Assembly (NCBI GenBank): GCA_958439205.1
Contig: OY288189.1
Location: forward strand, 965,001 to 1,029,000
DNA from: an uncultured Allorhizobium sp.
GTDB taxonomy: Bacteria > Pseudomonadota > Alphaproteobacteria > Rhizobiales > Rhizobiaceae
Length of the DNA stretch: 64,000 nt
Reading direction: 5' to 3'
Shown here: positions 36,210 to 44,159 of the stretch, piece after piece
Layout: each line of letters begins with the position of its first letter
How positions within the stretch are numbered: the first letter of the stretch is position 1
Notes under the pieces: generated by a model
Database searches by the model: none
What the model was told of the DNA's origin: nothing
The model's input: the letters and a program-made list of their open reading frames with translations, nothing else
Translations under genes and position numbers: made by a program

Positions 36210-36491
36210 TGGCAGATAGTCCCACACCAGCATGAAGGCTCATGCACAGGGGCGTGAACCGTTGTGAGCCATGAGCTAGCGGATCTCGAAAACACGTGCA
36301 AGAGCAACAGGTTAGAGCGATTCAAAACTGATCTTTGAACCTTGCTTAAATCAGGACTATAAAAGTCATCTTTATATTTGATTTCGTTGCCCGATTCCGA
36401 TTGCTTGGTTTGGCTGAGGCAGTGGTAACGCTCTGGCGATTTCTTCAGAAGCACGGAAGGTGTGCTGTTTCGGTAACGGCTGACGGCAAGC

Positions 36492-37286
36492 TCAAAGCGG
36501 GATGCACAGCGGCGTTCCGGCGACCGGATCGCGGATCACCATCGTCTTCACATTGAACACGTCGAAGATCATTTCCGAAGAGATGACCGTCTCGGGTTTG
36601 CCGGCCGCCTTAATCCGACCGTCCTTCAGCATGATGATATGCTCGGCGAAACGCGCCGCCTGATTGATGTCGTGCAGAACGGCGACGACCGTCTTTGCAC
36701 GTTTTTCAACGAGCATGGTGATGAGCTTCATCAACTCTATCTGATGCTCAAGATCGAGATAGGTCGTGGGTTCGTCGAGCAGAAGCACTTCGCCGTGCTG
36801 AGCGAGTGTCATCGCGATCCAGGCGCGCTGGCGTTGACCGCCGGATAGGCTGTCGAGCGCACGGTCGGAAAGATCGGTTGTCCCTGTCAGCATCAGCGCC
36901 TCATCGCAGGCTTCCTGGTCATCGGCGGACCAGCGGCTGAACAGCTGTTGATGCGGATAGCGGCCTTGCCGCACGAGATCGGCAACCGTTAATCCCTCTG
37001 GCGCGACAGCACCTTGGAACAGAACGCCGACCTTTTTCGCGACATCTCTGGTTGAGAGGCTGCTCAAGTCCCTGCCGTCCAGCAGGATGCTGCCTTCAGA
37101 GGGCTTCATCAGCGCTGCAAAGGTGCGCAGGATCGTGGACTTGCCGCTGCCATTCGGGCCGATCAGTGCCGTGAAGCGCCGTTCTGGAATGGCGAGATCC
37201 AGATTGGTGACGATGCGGCGCGGGCCATAGTCGATGCTGACGCCTTTTCCTTCGATCTTGTCATAGCGCTTGTTATCCGTGGTCAT
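36492..37286 (-). CDS. Ferric-siderophore ABC transporter ATPase (FecE/FepC-like)
   Basis: 264 residues from ATG 37286, 14 bases inside the permease gene; a longer frame upstream is only overlap with the permease. Walker A is GPNGSGKST, the signature is LSGGQRQRAW, Walker B is VLLLDEPTTYLDL and the switch His is in VVAVLHDINQAARF. This is the standard FecE/FhuC/FepC group. It powers uptake with the two permeases and the binding protein in the same operon. Confidence 0.95.
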   Translation of the reverse strand: MTTDNKRYDKIEGKGVSIDYGPRRIVTNLDLAIPERRFTALIGPNGSGKSTILRTFAALMKPSEGSILLDGRDLSSLSTRDVAKKVGVLFQGAVAPEGLTVADLVRQGRYPHQQLFSRWSADDQEACDEALMLTGTTDLSDRALDSLSGGQRQRAWIAMTLAQHGEVLLLDEPTTYLDLEHQIELMKLITMLVEKRAKTVVAVLHDINQAARFAEHIIMLKDGRIKAAGKPETVISSEMIFDVFNVKTMVIRDPVAGTPLCIPL

Positions 37287-38259
37287 GGCGGCGTACCCAG
37301 AGAAGATAGGCAAGGAAGGGGGCTCCCAGGAGCCCCGTGACGATACCGGCGGGAAGCTGCACCGGTGGCAGGATGATACGGCCGGCCAGATCGGCTGCAA
37401 CGACAAGGCAGGCGCCGACAAGAGCTGCGACCGGAAGCATCCGGCTGTGCGAGCCTCCAACCAGCCGGCGCGCAATATGCGGCGCGATCAGACCGACGAA
37501 GCCGATGAGACCGGAGACGGCAACCGCCGCGCCCGAAAGCACTGTAACAAGCACGATCATCAGGCCCCGCACGAGATCGACCCGCTGCCCGAGGCTCTTT
37601 GCGGACATGTCCCCGAAACGGATCAGATCAAGCTCGCGCGTGGCGAGAAGGGCAAGTGTGACGGGAACAACCAGCCAGAGTGCGAGGAGCTGAACCTTGG
37701 CCATGTTGGCATCGTAGACACTGCCCGCCAACCAGATCATCGCCCGCTGTACGTTGCCGATGTCGCCGAAGGCGGAGAGGAACGTCGTGCCGGCCGTGGC
37801 GAGCGAGGAAAGTCCGATGCCAATCAGGATGATCCGAAGCGAGGATGTGCCGCTGCGCCAGGCGAGCGCGTAGACCGCGAGCGCCATCGCGGCCGCGCCG
37901 AAGAAGCCGACGGCTTGCAGGAGTGCGACCGGTGGATCCTCGACCAGGACGATGACTGCCATGGCAGCTGCCGCCGCACCGCTGTTGATGCCGAGCACAC
38001 CCGGCTCTGCCAGCGGATTGCGCATGATTGCCAGTGTGATCGTGCCGGCGGTCGCGAGTGCCACACCGACGAGTGCCGCCAGGAGGACGCGCGGCAGGCG
38101 AAGGTCGAAGACGATCATCGCGCTCTGCGGATTGGCGCCGCCCGTTCCTGTCAGGGCTTGGTAGAGTTCCTGCCACGTCAGGGAAACGTCGCCGAATGCG
38201 AGACTGGCTGCGACCAGAGTGGCGAGCAGAAGGGTGAGAGCAAGCAAAAGGCGGATCAC
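37273..38259 (-). CDS. Ferric-siderophore ABC permease (FecCD family), second subunit
   Basis: 328 residues, GTG start overlapping the stop of the other permease gene (GTGA). About nine to ten membrane helices are visible. Family blocks include DLRLPRVLLAALVGVALATAGTITLAIMRNPLAEPGVLGINSGAA and GLIGFVGLIAPHIARRLVGGSHSRMLPVAALVGA, the latter being the ATPase-coupling loop. It forms the inner-membrane channel with the neighbouring paralogue. The short overlaps on both sides show one transcript. Confidence 0.94.
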   Translation of the reverse strand: MIRLLLALTLLLATLVAASLAFGDVSLTWQELYQALTGTGGANPQSAMIVFDLRLPRVLLAALVGVALATAGTITLAIMRNPLAEPGVLGINSGAAAAAMAVIVLVEDPPVALLQAVGFFGAAAMALAVYALAWRSGTSSLRIILIGIGLSSLATAGTTFLSAFGDIGNVQRAMIWLAGSVYDANMAKVQLLALWLVVPVTLALLATRELDLIRFGDMSAKSLGQRVDLVRGLMIVLVTVLSGAAVAVSGLIGFVGLIAPHIARRLVGGSHSRMLPVAALVGACLVVAADLAGRIILPPVQLPAGIVTGLLGAPFLAYLLWVRRHDHG

Positions 38260-39284
38260 GTCTCACCTCTCAGCCGTGTTCGGGCGAGATAGAGGAAGAA
38301 CGGTGCGCCAACGAGCGCGATCGTCACGCCAACCGGAAAGCTCTGACTGCCGAAGACGAGCCGCCCGAAGATATCGGCGACGACGACCAGCAGGGCGCCG
38401 CCGAGTGCTGCAAAGGGAACAACCCAGCGATAGTCGACGCCGACGCACATCCGAACGATATGCGGGACCACGAGGCCGACAAAGCCGATTGGTCCGGCAA
38501 GCGCGACGGCGCCGCCCGCTAGCAGGATGACGATCGCAACCGATACGCCACGCCAGACGAGCGGGTTCTGCCCGAGCGAGCGCGATGCATCGGCTCCGAG
38601 ACTGAGCGTCGTGAGATGACGGCTGAGCAGGAGCGCTGCGACAAGGCCGACCAGAATAAAAGGTGCAACGTTTTTCGCTTGTGCCATGGTGCGTCCCGTC
38701 ACGGAGCCGGCGGTCCAGAGGCGTACGGCGTCAAGTGTGCTCTGGTCGAAGATCAGCACGGCTGTGGTGAGCGAGGTCAAGAAGGTGCCGACGATGACAC
38801 CCGCGAGCACGAGCCCGACCGGCGAGTGCCCCATCGTGCCCAGGGAGCCCAGCGCGTAGACAACAACCGCTGCGGCAGCTGCGCCGAGAAAGGAGAACCA
38901 GATATAGTTGTCGCCGACGCCTGCACCGAAGAAGCTCATCACGGTGACGACTGCAAAGGCTGCACCGGCGTTGATGCCCAACAGACCGGGCGAGGCAAGC
39001 GGGTTGTTCGTGACGGCTTGCATGATGGCGCCGGCGAGGGCGAGAGCGCTGCCGGCGAGGACGGCTGCGATGACGCGAGGCAGGCGGATAGTCATGACGA
39101 GCAGATGGTCGCGTGAGCCGTCAAACTGAAAGATTGCGGCCGTAATGCGAGAAGGCGGTATGGTCGCCGTACCGATCGCAACGGCGCTCATTGCCGACAA
39201 GACGAGAACGCAGAGGAGTGCTGACAGCGAAAGCATCCTGACGCCATCAGTCGTCGCAAAGCGGCCGGCCCTCCGGCCCGTCAT
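38256..39284 (-). CDS. Ferric-siderophore ABC permease (FecCD family), first subunit
   Basis: 342 residues, ATG 39284 overlapping the binding-protein stop by ATGA. Blocks match its partner: IRLPRVIAAVLAGSALALAGAIMQAVTNNPLASPGLLGINAGAAF and GPIGFVGLVVPHIVRMCVGVDYRWVVPFAALGGALLVVVADIFGR. It has around ten membrane helices and pairs with the downstream permease as the heterodimeric channel for a ferric chelate. Confidence 0.94.
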   Translation of the reverse strand: MTGRRAGRFATTDGVRMLSLSALLCVLVLSAMSAVAIGTATIPPSRITAAIFQFDGSRDHLLVMTIRLPRVIAAVLAGSALALAGAIMQAVTNNPLASPGLLGINAGAAFAVVTVMSFFGAGVGDNYIWFSFLGAAAAAVVVYALGSLGTMGHSPVGLVLAGVIVGTFLTSLTTAVLIFDQSTLDAVRLWTAGSVTGRTMAQAKNVAPFILVGLVAALLLSRHLTTLSLGADASRSLGQNPLVWRGVSVAIVILLAGGAVALAGPIGFVGLVVPHIVRMCVGVDYRWVVPFAALGGALLVVVADIFGRLVFGSQSFPVGVTIALVGAPFFLYLARTRLRGET

Positions 39285-40216
39285 CGGTCCGCCAGGACAT
39301 AGCGCTCGACGTCGTCGAGGATGCGGTTTGCCGAACGGATGCCGTGGAAGCTCTGCCAGGGACCGCGCTCCACGCGATAGGCCCGTCCGGCCTGCACGGC
39401 GGGCAGCAATTGCCAGAGCGGGTTCTCGGTCACCTGCTTTTCCAGTGCATCGTCCGGCCCGCTTTCGAAGCCACTGGCCGAGACGTAGAGCAGTACGTCG
39501 CCATCAAGATTGGCGAGTTCCTCCCAGTCCGGCCGTTTCACGATAGTGCCATCGGTCACCGTTTCGTAGTCCGTCCGCTTCACGCCGGCCTCATGCAGCA
39601 CCGCGAAGGGGGCGTAAGCGTCTGGTCCATCGACGAAGACGACGAAGCGATCGGGTGCAAAACGCACGGTCGAGACGGTCAGCTCCTTGGCCTTCACTCG
39701 TTCCCGGATCGCCGCGACGCGGGTCTCGTAGGCCTCGAGTGCGGCAGTTGCCGCACCCTCTCGGCCGGTCACTTCGGAAAGGCGCAGCAGATATCTCTTC
39801 CAGTCCATATGCTTGAACAAGACGGTCGGCGCGATCTGTGCTGCCTGCTCGTAGATTGCGGCGTGCGCTTCGGCTGAACCGATGATGAGGTCGGGCTTCA
39901 GCACTGCGAGCCGCTCAAGGCTCGGCTCCCTGGGATTGCCGAGATCCACCATTCTTTCGGCCTTCACAACATCGAGGACCTCGTTCTCGGTGATCGCCAT
40001 ATACGGCGTCGCGACGACAGGAGCCTTGAGTTCGATCAGCATTCCGAGCGTGATCAGCGGGTCAAGCGTGACAATTCGGAGTGGCTTCGGCGGAATACAG
40101 AAGGGTGGATTGTAAACCCCCTCGGTGATGGCCGCGCCCTGGCAGGCCGCCTGCACAAAGGAAACTGGGAGAAGGAAAACAAGAAGAGCGAAACAGAAGC
40201 GCAAGTTCGGCACCAT
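39281..40216 (-). CDS. Periplasmic ferric-siderophore binding protein
   Basis: 311 residues from ATG 40216, which places the signal peptide (MVPNLRFCFALLVFLLPVSFVQAA) at the very start; a frame 19 codons longer would bury it. The Fe-B12 periplasmic binding fold is shown by KPLRIVTLDPLITLGMLIELKAPVVATP, LGNPREPSLERLAVLKPDLIIGS and FVVFVDGPDAYAPFAVLHEAG. The substrate may be a citrate-like or hydroxamate chelate; the sequence does not decide. The gene follows the TonB receptor by 60 bases and begins the ABC operon. Confidence 0.92.
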   Translation of the reverse strand: MVPNLRFCFALLVFLLPVSFVQAACQGAAITEGVYNPPFCIPPKPLRIVTLDPLITLGMLIELKAPVVATPYMAITENEVLDVVKAERMVDLGNPREPSLERLAVLKPDLIIGSAEAHAAIYEQAAQIAPTVLFKHMDWKRYLLRLSEVTGREGAATAALEAYETRVAAIRERVKAKELTVSTVRFAPDRFVVFVDGPDAYAPFAVLHEAGVKRTDYETVTDGTIVKRPDWEELANLDGDVLLYVSASGFESGPDDALEKQVTENPLWQLLPAVQAGRAYRVERGPWQSFHGIRSANRILDDVERYVLADR

Positions 40217-40275
40217 GGCGTATCCAGGAAAGGAAAATGGCTGCGGGACATCACGCCCCGCAGCCCCGGTCATTG

Positions 40276-42678
40276 TCAGAACTTCGCGCGGAGGTTGAGG
40301 CCGAATGTGCGGCGCTTGCCGGCCTGGCCGAAGGGCAGCGCACTATCGGGATCGACGATCGTGAAGTATTTTTCGTCCGTCAGGTTTTCGGCAAAGGCCG
40401 TCACTTCCCAATTGTCCTTCTTGAAGCCCGTCTGCGCATTCAGGAGGAATCGCGGGTCGATCTTGTACATGCCGTTCGTGCCGAAGCGCGAATTGTAGCT
40501 GGTCGTGTATTTGGCGTCGGCACCAACGAAGACGCCGTTCAGGAATTCATACCGCCCGCCAAAGCCGAAGGTCCACTCCGGCGCTTCAGGAAAGGAATTG
40601 CCCGTTTGATCGCCGATGGCGCCATGTGTGAATTCCAGGAACTTGGTATTCAGATAGCCGATCGAGGCAAAGCCGGTGAACTGGTCCGTAAAAGTGTACG
40701 ATGGCTCAATCTCGAAGCCCCAAGCTCTGGAACTCGCCGCATTTTCCGTGATGCGATAGCCGGGGATCGGCGACGGCGGACGAATTTCAACCTGTTGATC
40801 CTCGTATTTTGTGTAGAAGAGGTTGGCGTTGAGCACCAGCCGGTCGTCGAGAAGCGTACCCTTGTATGAAAGCTCGAGGTTCTGGGAAAATTCAGGGGCG
40901 TATGTCACGAGCGTGAGGTTGAGCGGATCCTGGCGGTCGATGTATGAGCCACCGGACCGGAAACCTTGTGTGTAGGTGAGGCCTACAACCTGATTGTCGC
41001 CGAACTCCTTCGAAAGCCCAACCTTCGGCACAAAGTTGAGTTCGTTGAATGTCGCGGGCTCACCGGTCAGAACAGGTGAAAATGTATTGGAGTTCAGCTG
41101 GAGATCCCTGTCCTTGAGATAATCCAGACGGCCACCAAGTGTTGCGAACCAGGTCGGAGCAAACTCGTAACTGGCTTCGCCGAAAACGGCGACGTTCGAT
41201 GTTTTACGATGCTGCTCGTCGTTCAGTCCGTAGAGAAACCCGCCGCCGAAATCTACGACCGCGTCCGTCGTGCCGTCCCAGCGTTCATGGCTCCCGTAGA
41301 CACCGGCCACCCATTTCCAGCGGTCACCCTCATAGTTCAGGCGCAGTTCCTGGGTGAAGATCGAGTTGTCGTCCTCGCCGGTAATGCCGGTGTCCACCCC
41401 CGGCGTACCGTAGTCGATCGAACGCCTGTTATTGATGCCGTATTGAAAGCCGGTCTGCGAGGTGAACCGCAGCGTGTCGGTGATGTCGTGCGTCACCTCG
41501 AGGCCGAGATTGTGCACTTCGGTCCAGCGATATTCGGTGTAGGTCACCGGCGCGTTGTTGAAATCACCACGACCGGAATAGAGGCCGACAAGCGCATCGT
41601 TCGGCCGGTCCTTTGAGTAGGAATAGGTCAGCAGCGCGCGCGTATCCGGCATTTCGGAAGGCGTGATCAGCATTTTGGCGCGCAGAATGCCGCTGATATC
41701 CGTCGTCAGGTCGTCGTAATTGTCGAAAATGCTGAAGTCGGAATAGCTCGGCTCGGCATGCGAGCGCTCGTAGGCACTGGAAATCCTCAGCGCCAGCTGG
41801 TCGTCCACCACAGGCGTGTTCACCATGAAAGCACCGCCGACCATGTCGTTGCTGCCGACGGTGGTGGAAAGCTCCGCTTCCTTGTCGAATGTCGGGTCCT
41901 TCGACTTGATATAGACGGCGCCGGTCATGGCCGCGCGGCCGGAAAGCGTCGATTGCGGGCCGCGATAAACCTCGACCTGTTCGACATCCCACAGGTTACG
42001 GGCGCCGAAGCGGGCATTGTAACGGGTCTGCAAAATGCCGTCGACATAGACCGAGCCGGCAGGCCCGCCGGAGGGAACAAGGCCTTCCGAGCTCATGCCG
42101 CGAATGACGAAACCGGCATTGACAGTGGCGCTGTCGATCACGTTTGCCATGCGGCGGAATGTGTCCTGCGTCGTCCGCATCTGGCTGTCTGCAAGCATCT
42201 CGGCATTGACGATGCCGACGCTGCTTGTCGTGCCGCTCAAGGTGGTCGTGTTGCGGGCGCCGTAGACGGTGATCGGTTCCAGTTCGGTCGTGCCCTCTCC
42301 CAATGCACCGGAATCTGCCGCGCCGCTCCGCAGTATCACCTGGTTGCTGCCAGCAAAACGAGCCTCAACGCCTGTGCCTGCGAGTACTGCCGTCATCGCC
42401 TCGGCGGGCGTCAGTGTTCCGTTCACGCCACGGGTCGTTTTTCCTGCGGCAACGGATGCATCGAACAGGATCTGGATGCCTGTCTGCGCGGCGAGGCTGT
42501 TGAGGGCCTGGGTTAGTGGCCCTTCTGAAATGTTTATCGTCTGTTCCGCTGTCTGCGCCCGCGCATCGCTTACCCAATCCGGCAGGATAGGCGACAATAC
42601 CATAAATGCCGTTCCTGTCATGAGGACGGTCGCGAGGCTCGCACGGGCCCCGTTTGCGGCAGAATAGGTCTTAGTCAT
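40276..42678 (-). CDS. TonB-dependent ferric-siderophore receptor with signalling domain (FecA-like)
   Basis: 800 residues from ATG 42678, with GGGGGT 5 bases upstream. The signal peptide ends near ARAQT. The STN domain at about 45-110 (INISEGPLTQALNSLAAQTGIQILFDASVAAGKTTRGVNGTLTPAEAMTAVLAGTGVEARF) sends the signal to FecR. The plug follows (VIRGMSSEGL, GPAGSVYVDGILQTR, VEVYRGPQSTLSGR), then a beta-barrel ending in RTFGLNLRAKF with the terminal Phe of outer-membrane proteins. It imports a ferric chelate and at the same time starts FecR/FecI signalling. It has its own FecI-type promoter at 42757-42783. Confidence 0.94.
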   Translation of the reverse strand: MTKTYSAANGARASLATVLMTGTAFMVLSPILPDWVSDARAQTAEQTINISEGPLTQALNSLAAQTGIQILFDASVAAGKTTRGVNGTLTPAEAMTAVLAGTGVEARFAGSNQVILRSGAADSGALGEGTTELEPITVYGARNTTTLSGTTSSVGIVNAEMLADSQMRTTQDTFRRMANVIDSATVNAGFVIRGMSSEGLVPSGGPAGSVYVDGILQTRYNARFGARNLWDVEQVEVYRGPQSTLSGRAAMTGAVYIKSKDPTFDKEAELSTTVGSNDMVGGAFMVNTPVVDDQLALRISSAYERSHAEPSYSDFSIFDNYDDLTTDISGILRAKMLITPSEMPDTRALLTYSYSKDRPNDALVGLYSGRGDFNNAPVTYTEYRWTEVHNLGLEVTHDITDTLRFTSQTGFQYGINNRRSIDYGTPGVDTGITGEDDNSIFTQELRLNYEGDRWKWVAGVYGSHERWDGTTDAVVDFGGGFLYGLNDEQHRKTSNVAVFGEASYEFAPTWFATLGGRLDYLKDRDLQLNSNTFSPVLTGEPATFNELNFVPKVGLSKEFGDNQVVGLTYTQGFRSGGSYIDRQDPLNLTLVTYAPEFSQNLELSYKGTLLDDRLVLNANLFYTKYEDQQVEIRPPSPIPGYRITENAASSRAWGFEIEPSYTFTDQFTGFASIGYLNTKFLEFTHGAIGDQTGNSFPEAPEWTFGFGGRYEFLNGVFVGADAKYTTSYNSRFGTNGMYKIDPRFLLNAQTGFKKDNWEVTAFAENLTDEKYFTIVDPDSALPFGQAGKRRTFGLNLRAKF

Positions 42679-42756
42679 CGAAACCCCCAAATCTATGCTG
42701 TGTCGCCGCCCTTACGACCCACCGCGAGGAGCAGCTTCATGTTGCGCTCGCAGGGC

Positions 42757-42783
42757 AGACGAGTGACGGCTCGGCTTTGGGAC
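42757..42783 (-). promoter_or_regulatory. FecI-type ECF sigma promoter of the TonB receptor operon
   Basis: On the minus strand: GTCCCAAA (42783-42776), 14-base spacer, CGTCT (42761-42757). It lies between the FhuF-like stop and the receptor start, so the receptor is not dependent on read-through. The leader would be about 70 bases. Sequence and spacing are identical to the sites at 35575 and 43782. Confidence 0.78.
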
Positions 42784-42815
42784 TCCGGTTCCGAGAAAAT
42801 TTCAAAAATTATGGA

Positions 42816-43667
42816 TCAGGCCACTCCAAGGTGCTGGCTCATGGCCAGACGCAGCTCTTCGTCCCGTTCCTCTGGCGTTTTCAACACGCAGGTCGGGCAC
42901 AAGTGACCGGGTTCGATGTGGTAGTACCGACAGCAGCCACCGCGCTGGCGAAAGGTGTAGGAAAATTCCTGTTGGTCTTTGTTCAGCACCGTCAGATCAA
43001 AATAGCAGAGTTGTCGGTTGGCAAGCGGTGAGCCGGGTACTTTTAGAATGGTCATCGCGGCAGCATTCGCTGCGTCGACATTGCCGAACCGACGGCCGGC
43101 ATCGAGAAATCGACCTGCAATGGCATCCGCGACAAGACGCCAAAGCGCCGCCTTGGAAAGTTGTGTGCGCCGATGGATCGCTTCAATGACAGGCTGAAAA
43201 TGGCTCTCGATCTCCAGCCGGAAGCGCTCTGCATCTTCCACGTCATCAAGCTTGCCGGGATAGAAGCTTTCCTCAATGAAGCGCACATGGGCACGGCGCG
43301 CTCGGTGTGTGACTTCATTTGCGTCTTCTGTCGTATAGAAGGACAGCGCCACGCGCGCCGGCGCAAGGTTCGGAATTAGGCCAAAGCCTACAAACAGCGG
43401 AATGCAAGCCCCCGCCATGATGTAACCGTAGTCGGTCATCATCAGCGCGGCTGCGGTTTTCAAGTCCATATCCTGATGGAGTGATTGTTCGAAGGCGAGA
43501 AACGCCCCGATTGCCAAATCGCTGGAGAAAAAGGCTTCAGCCGTGATCCAGTCTTCGCTGACCGGTCCGGCATCTGCGCGAACATCCGGCATGTAGGCCG
43601 CCTGGGCCTCCAGCGCGCGCCGAACCGTTACCTCTGTCTTTCCGAGGGGGGCAATCGTGGCCGTCAT
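42816..43667 (-). CDS. FhuF-like siderophore-iron reductase
   Basis: 283 residues. The C-terminus has the paired cysteine signature GGCCRYYHIEPGHLCPTC, C-C-x10-C-x2-C, that binds the [2Fe-2S] centre of FhuF-type ferric reductases. The N-terminal part carries the FhuF-like helical region (ALMMTDYGYIMAGACIPLFVGFGLIPN). It would release iron from the imported chelate in the cytoplasm. It is the first gene of the iron locus on the minus strand and is preceded by a FecI-type promoter. Confidence 0.88.
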   Translation of the reverse strand: MTATIAPLGKTEVTVRRALEAQAAYMPDVRADAGPVSEDWITAEAFFSSDLAIGAFLAFEQSLHQDMDLKTAAALMMTDYGYIMAGACIPLFVGFGLIPNLAPARVALSFYTTEDANEVTHRARRAHVRFIEESFYPGKLDDVEDAERFRLEIESHFQPVIEAIHRRTQLSKAALWRLVADAIAGRFLDAGRRFGNVDAANAAAMTILKVPGSPLANRQLCYFDLTVLNKDQQEFSYTFRQRGGCCRYYHIEPGHLCPTCVLKTPEERDEELRLAMSQHLGVA

Positions 43668-43781
43668 CGCTTCAGGTGCCCAGAGAGATAGCAGTTTTCG
43701 TAAAATATCTCGTTCCTCACCAACGCATCCTCCAGAACAGGATTATGAACCAAGCGGGACCACGCCGGGTCTCTGAAGCCA

Positions 43782-43808
43782 AGACGTTAAACGCGCCTAG
43801 TTTGGGAC
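43782..43808 (-). promoter_or_regulatory. FecI-type ECF sigma promoter of the fhuF-like gene
   Basis: On the minus strand: GTCCCAAA (43808-43801), 14-base spacer, CGTCT (43786-43782). The predicted start is about 108 bases before the ATG at 43667. It is the third member of the set at 35575 and 42757. The non-coding stretch 43668-44159 otherwise holds the inverted repeat at 44085 and no gene I can support. Confidence 0.78.
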
Positions 43809-44084
43809 TCTAGCGGGTGGTTTTTCTCATCAGCCGTGAGAGTGGCGTCAACTCTTCGTCAGCATGGCGAAGATGCTGGACATTGAGGCTTTCAATGGGG
43901 CGGATAGGTGTCGATGCGGACCGCGATCATCATGCTCAGGGACCTGCTCATCGGTGTTACCACTCGACGAGGAGGCCCATTCAGCTCCGTTCGCCGAACG
44001 CCCATCAACAACCCTGTCAATCATGGTCATGATCGCGGTTAAAGACGGTGTGCTTGATGCCACCCGCCGAGGCATGCGCAGTAA

Positions 44085-44120
44085 GCATCGTGTCAAGCTT
44101 TTCCAAGCTTGACACGATGC
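44085..44120. repeat. Perfect 16-bp inverted repeat with 4-base loop
   Basis: Arms GCATCGTGTCAAGCTT and AAGCTTGACACGATGC enclose ttcc. The stem lies 40-75 bases past the amidohydrolase stop. It would be a very stable hairpin in RNA from either strand, yet no T run follows on either side. It could be a terminator helped by other factors, a protein site or the remnant of a mobile element end. Confidence 0.55.
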
Positions 44121-44159
44121 CGAACGGCTGAAGCTCGAAGACCTGGTCCCTGCTGTTCT

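Noticed and set aside
36301..36372. A RirA/Irr-type iron box upstream of fecI
   Set aside because: There is a weak CTGAT-N17-ATCAG dyad and a stretch loosely like the rhizobial iron-responsive operator, but the match is too poor to report as a site.
37270..38292. 340-codon plus-strand frame over the FecCD permease gene
   Set aside because: The product is extremely charged and without domains; the minus strand encodes a well-formed permease.
34589..43808. Joining the iron locus and the NRPS/PKS as one siderophore system
   Set aside because: NRPS enzymes with an inserted luciferase-like monooxygenase do occur in siderophore loci, so I considered it. But polymer genes lie between them, the FecI-type promoter motif does not occur before the NRPS or PKS, and one glycine-like module plus one PKS module seems too small for a siderophore. 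It cannot be fully excluded.
43848..44112. Overlapping 82-codon frames on both strands in the gap before the amidohydrolase
   Set aside because: Neither has a ribosome site or a family pattern, and one ends within the perfect inverted repeat. Treated as non-coding.
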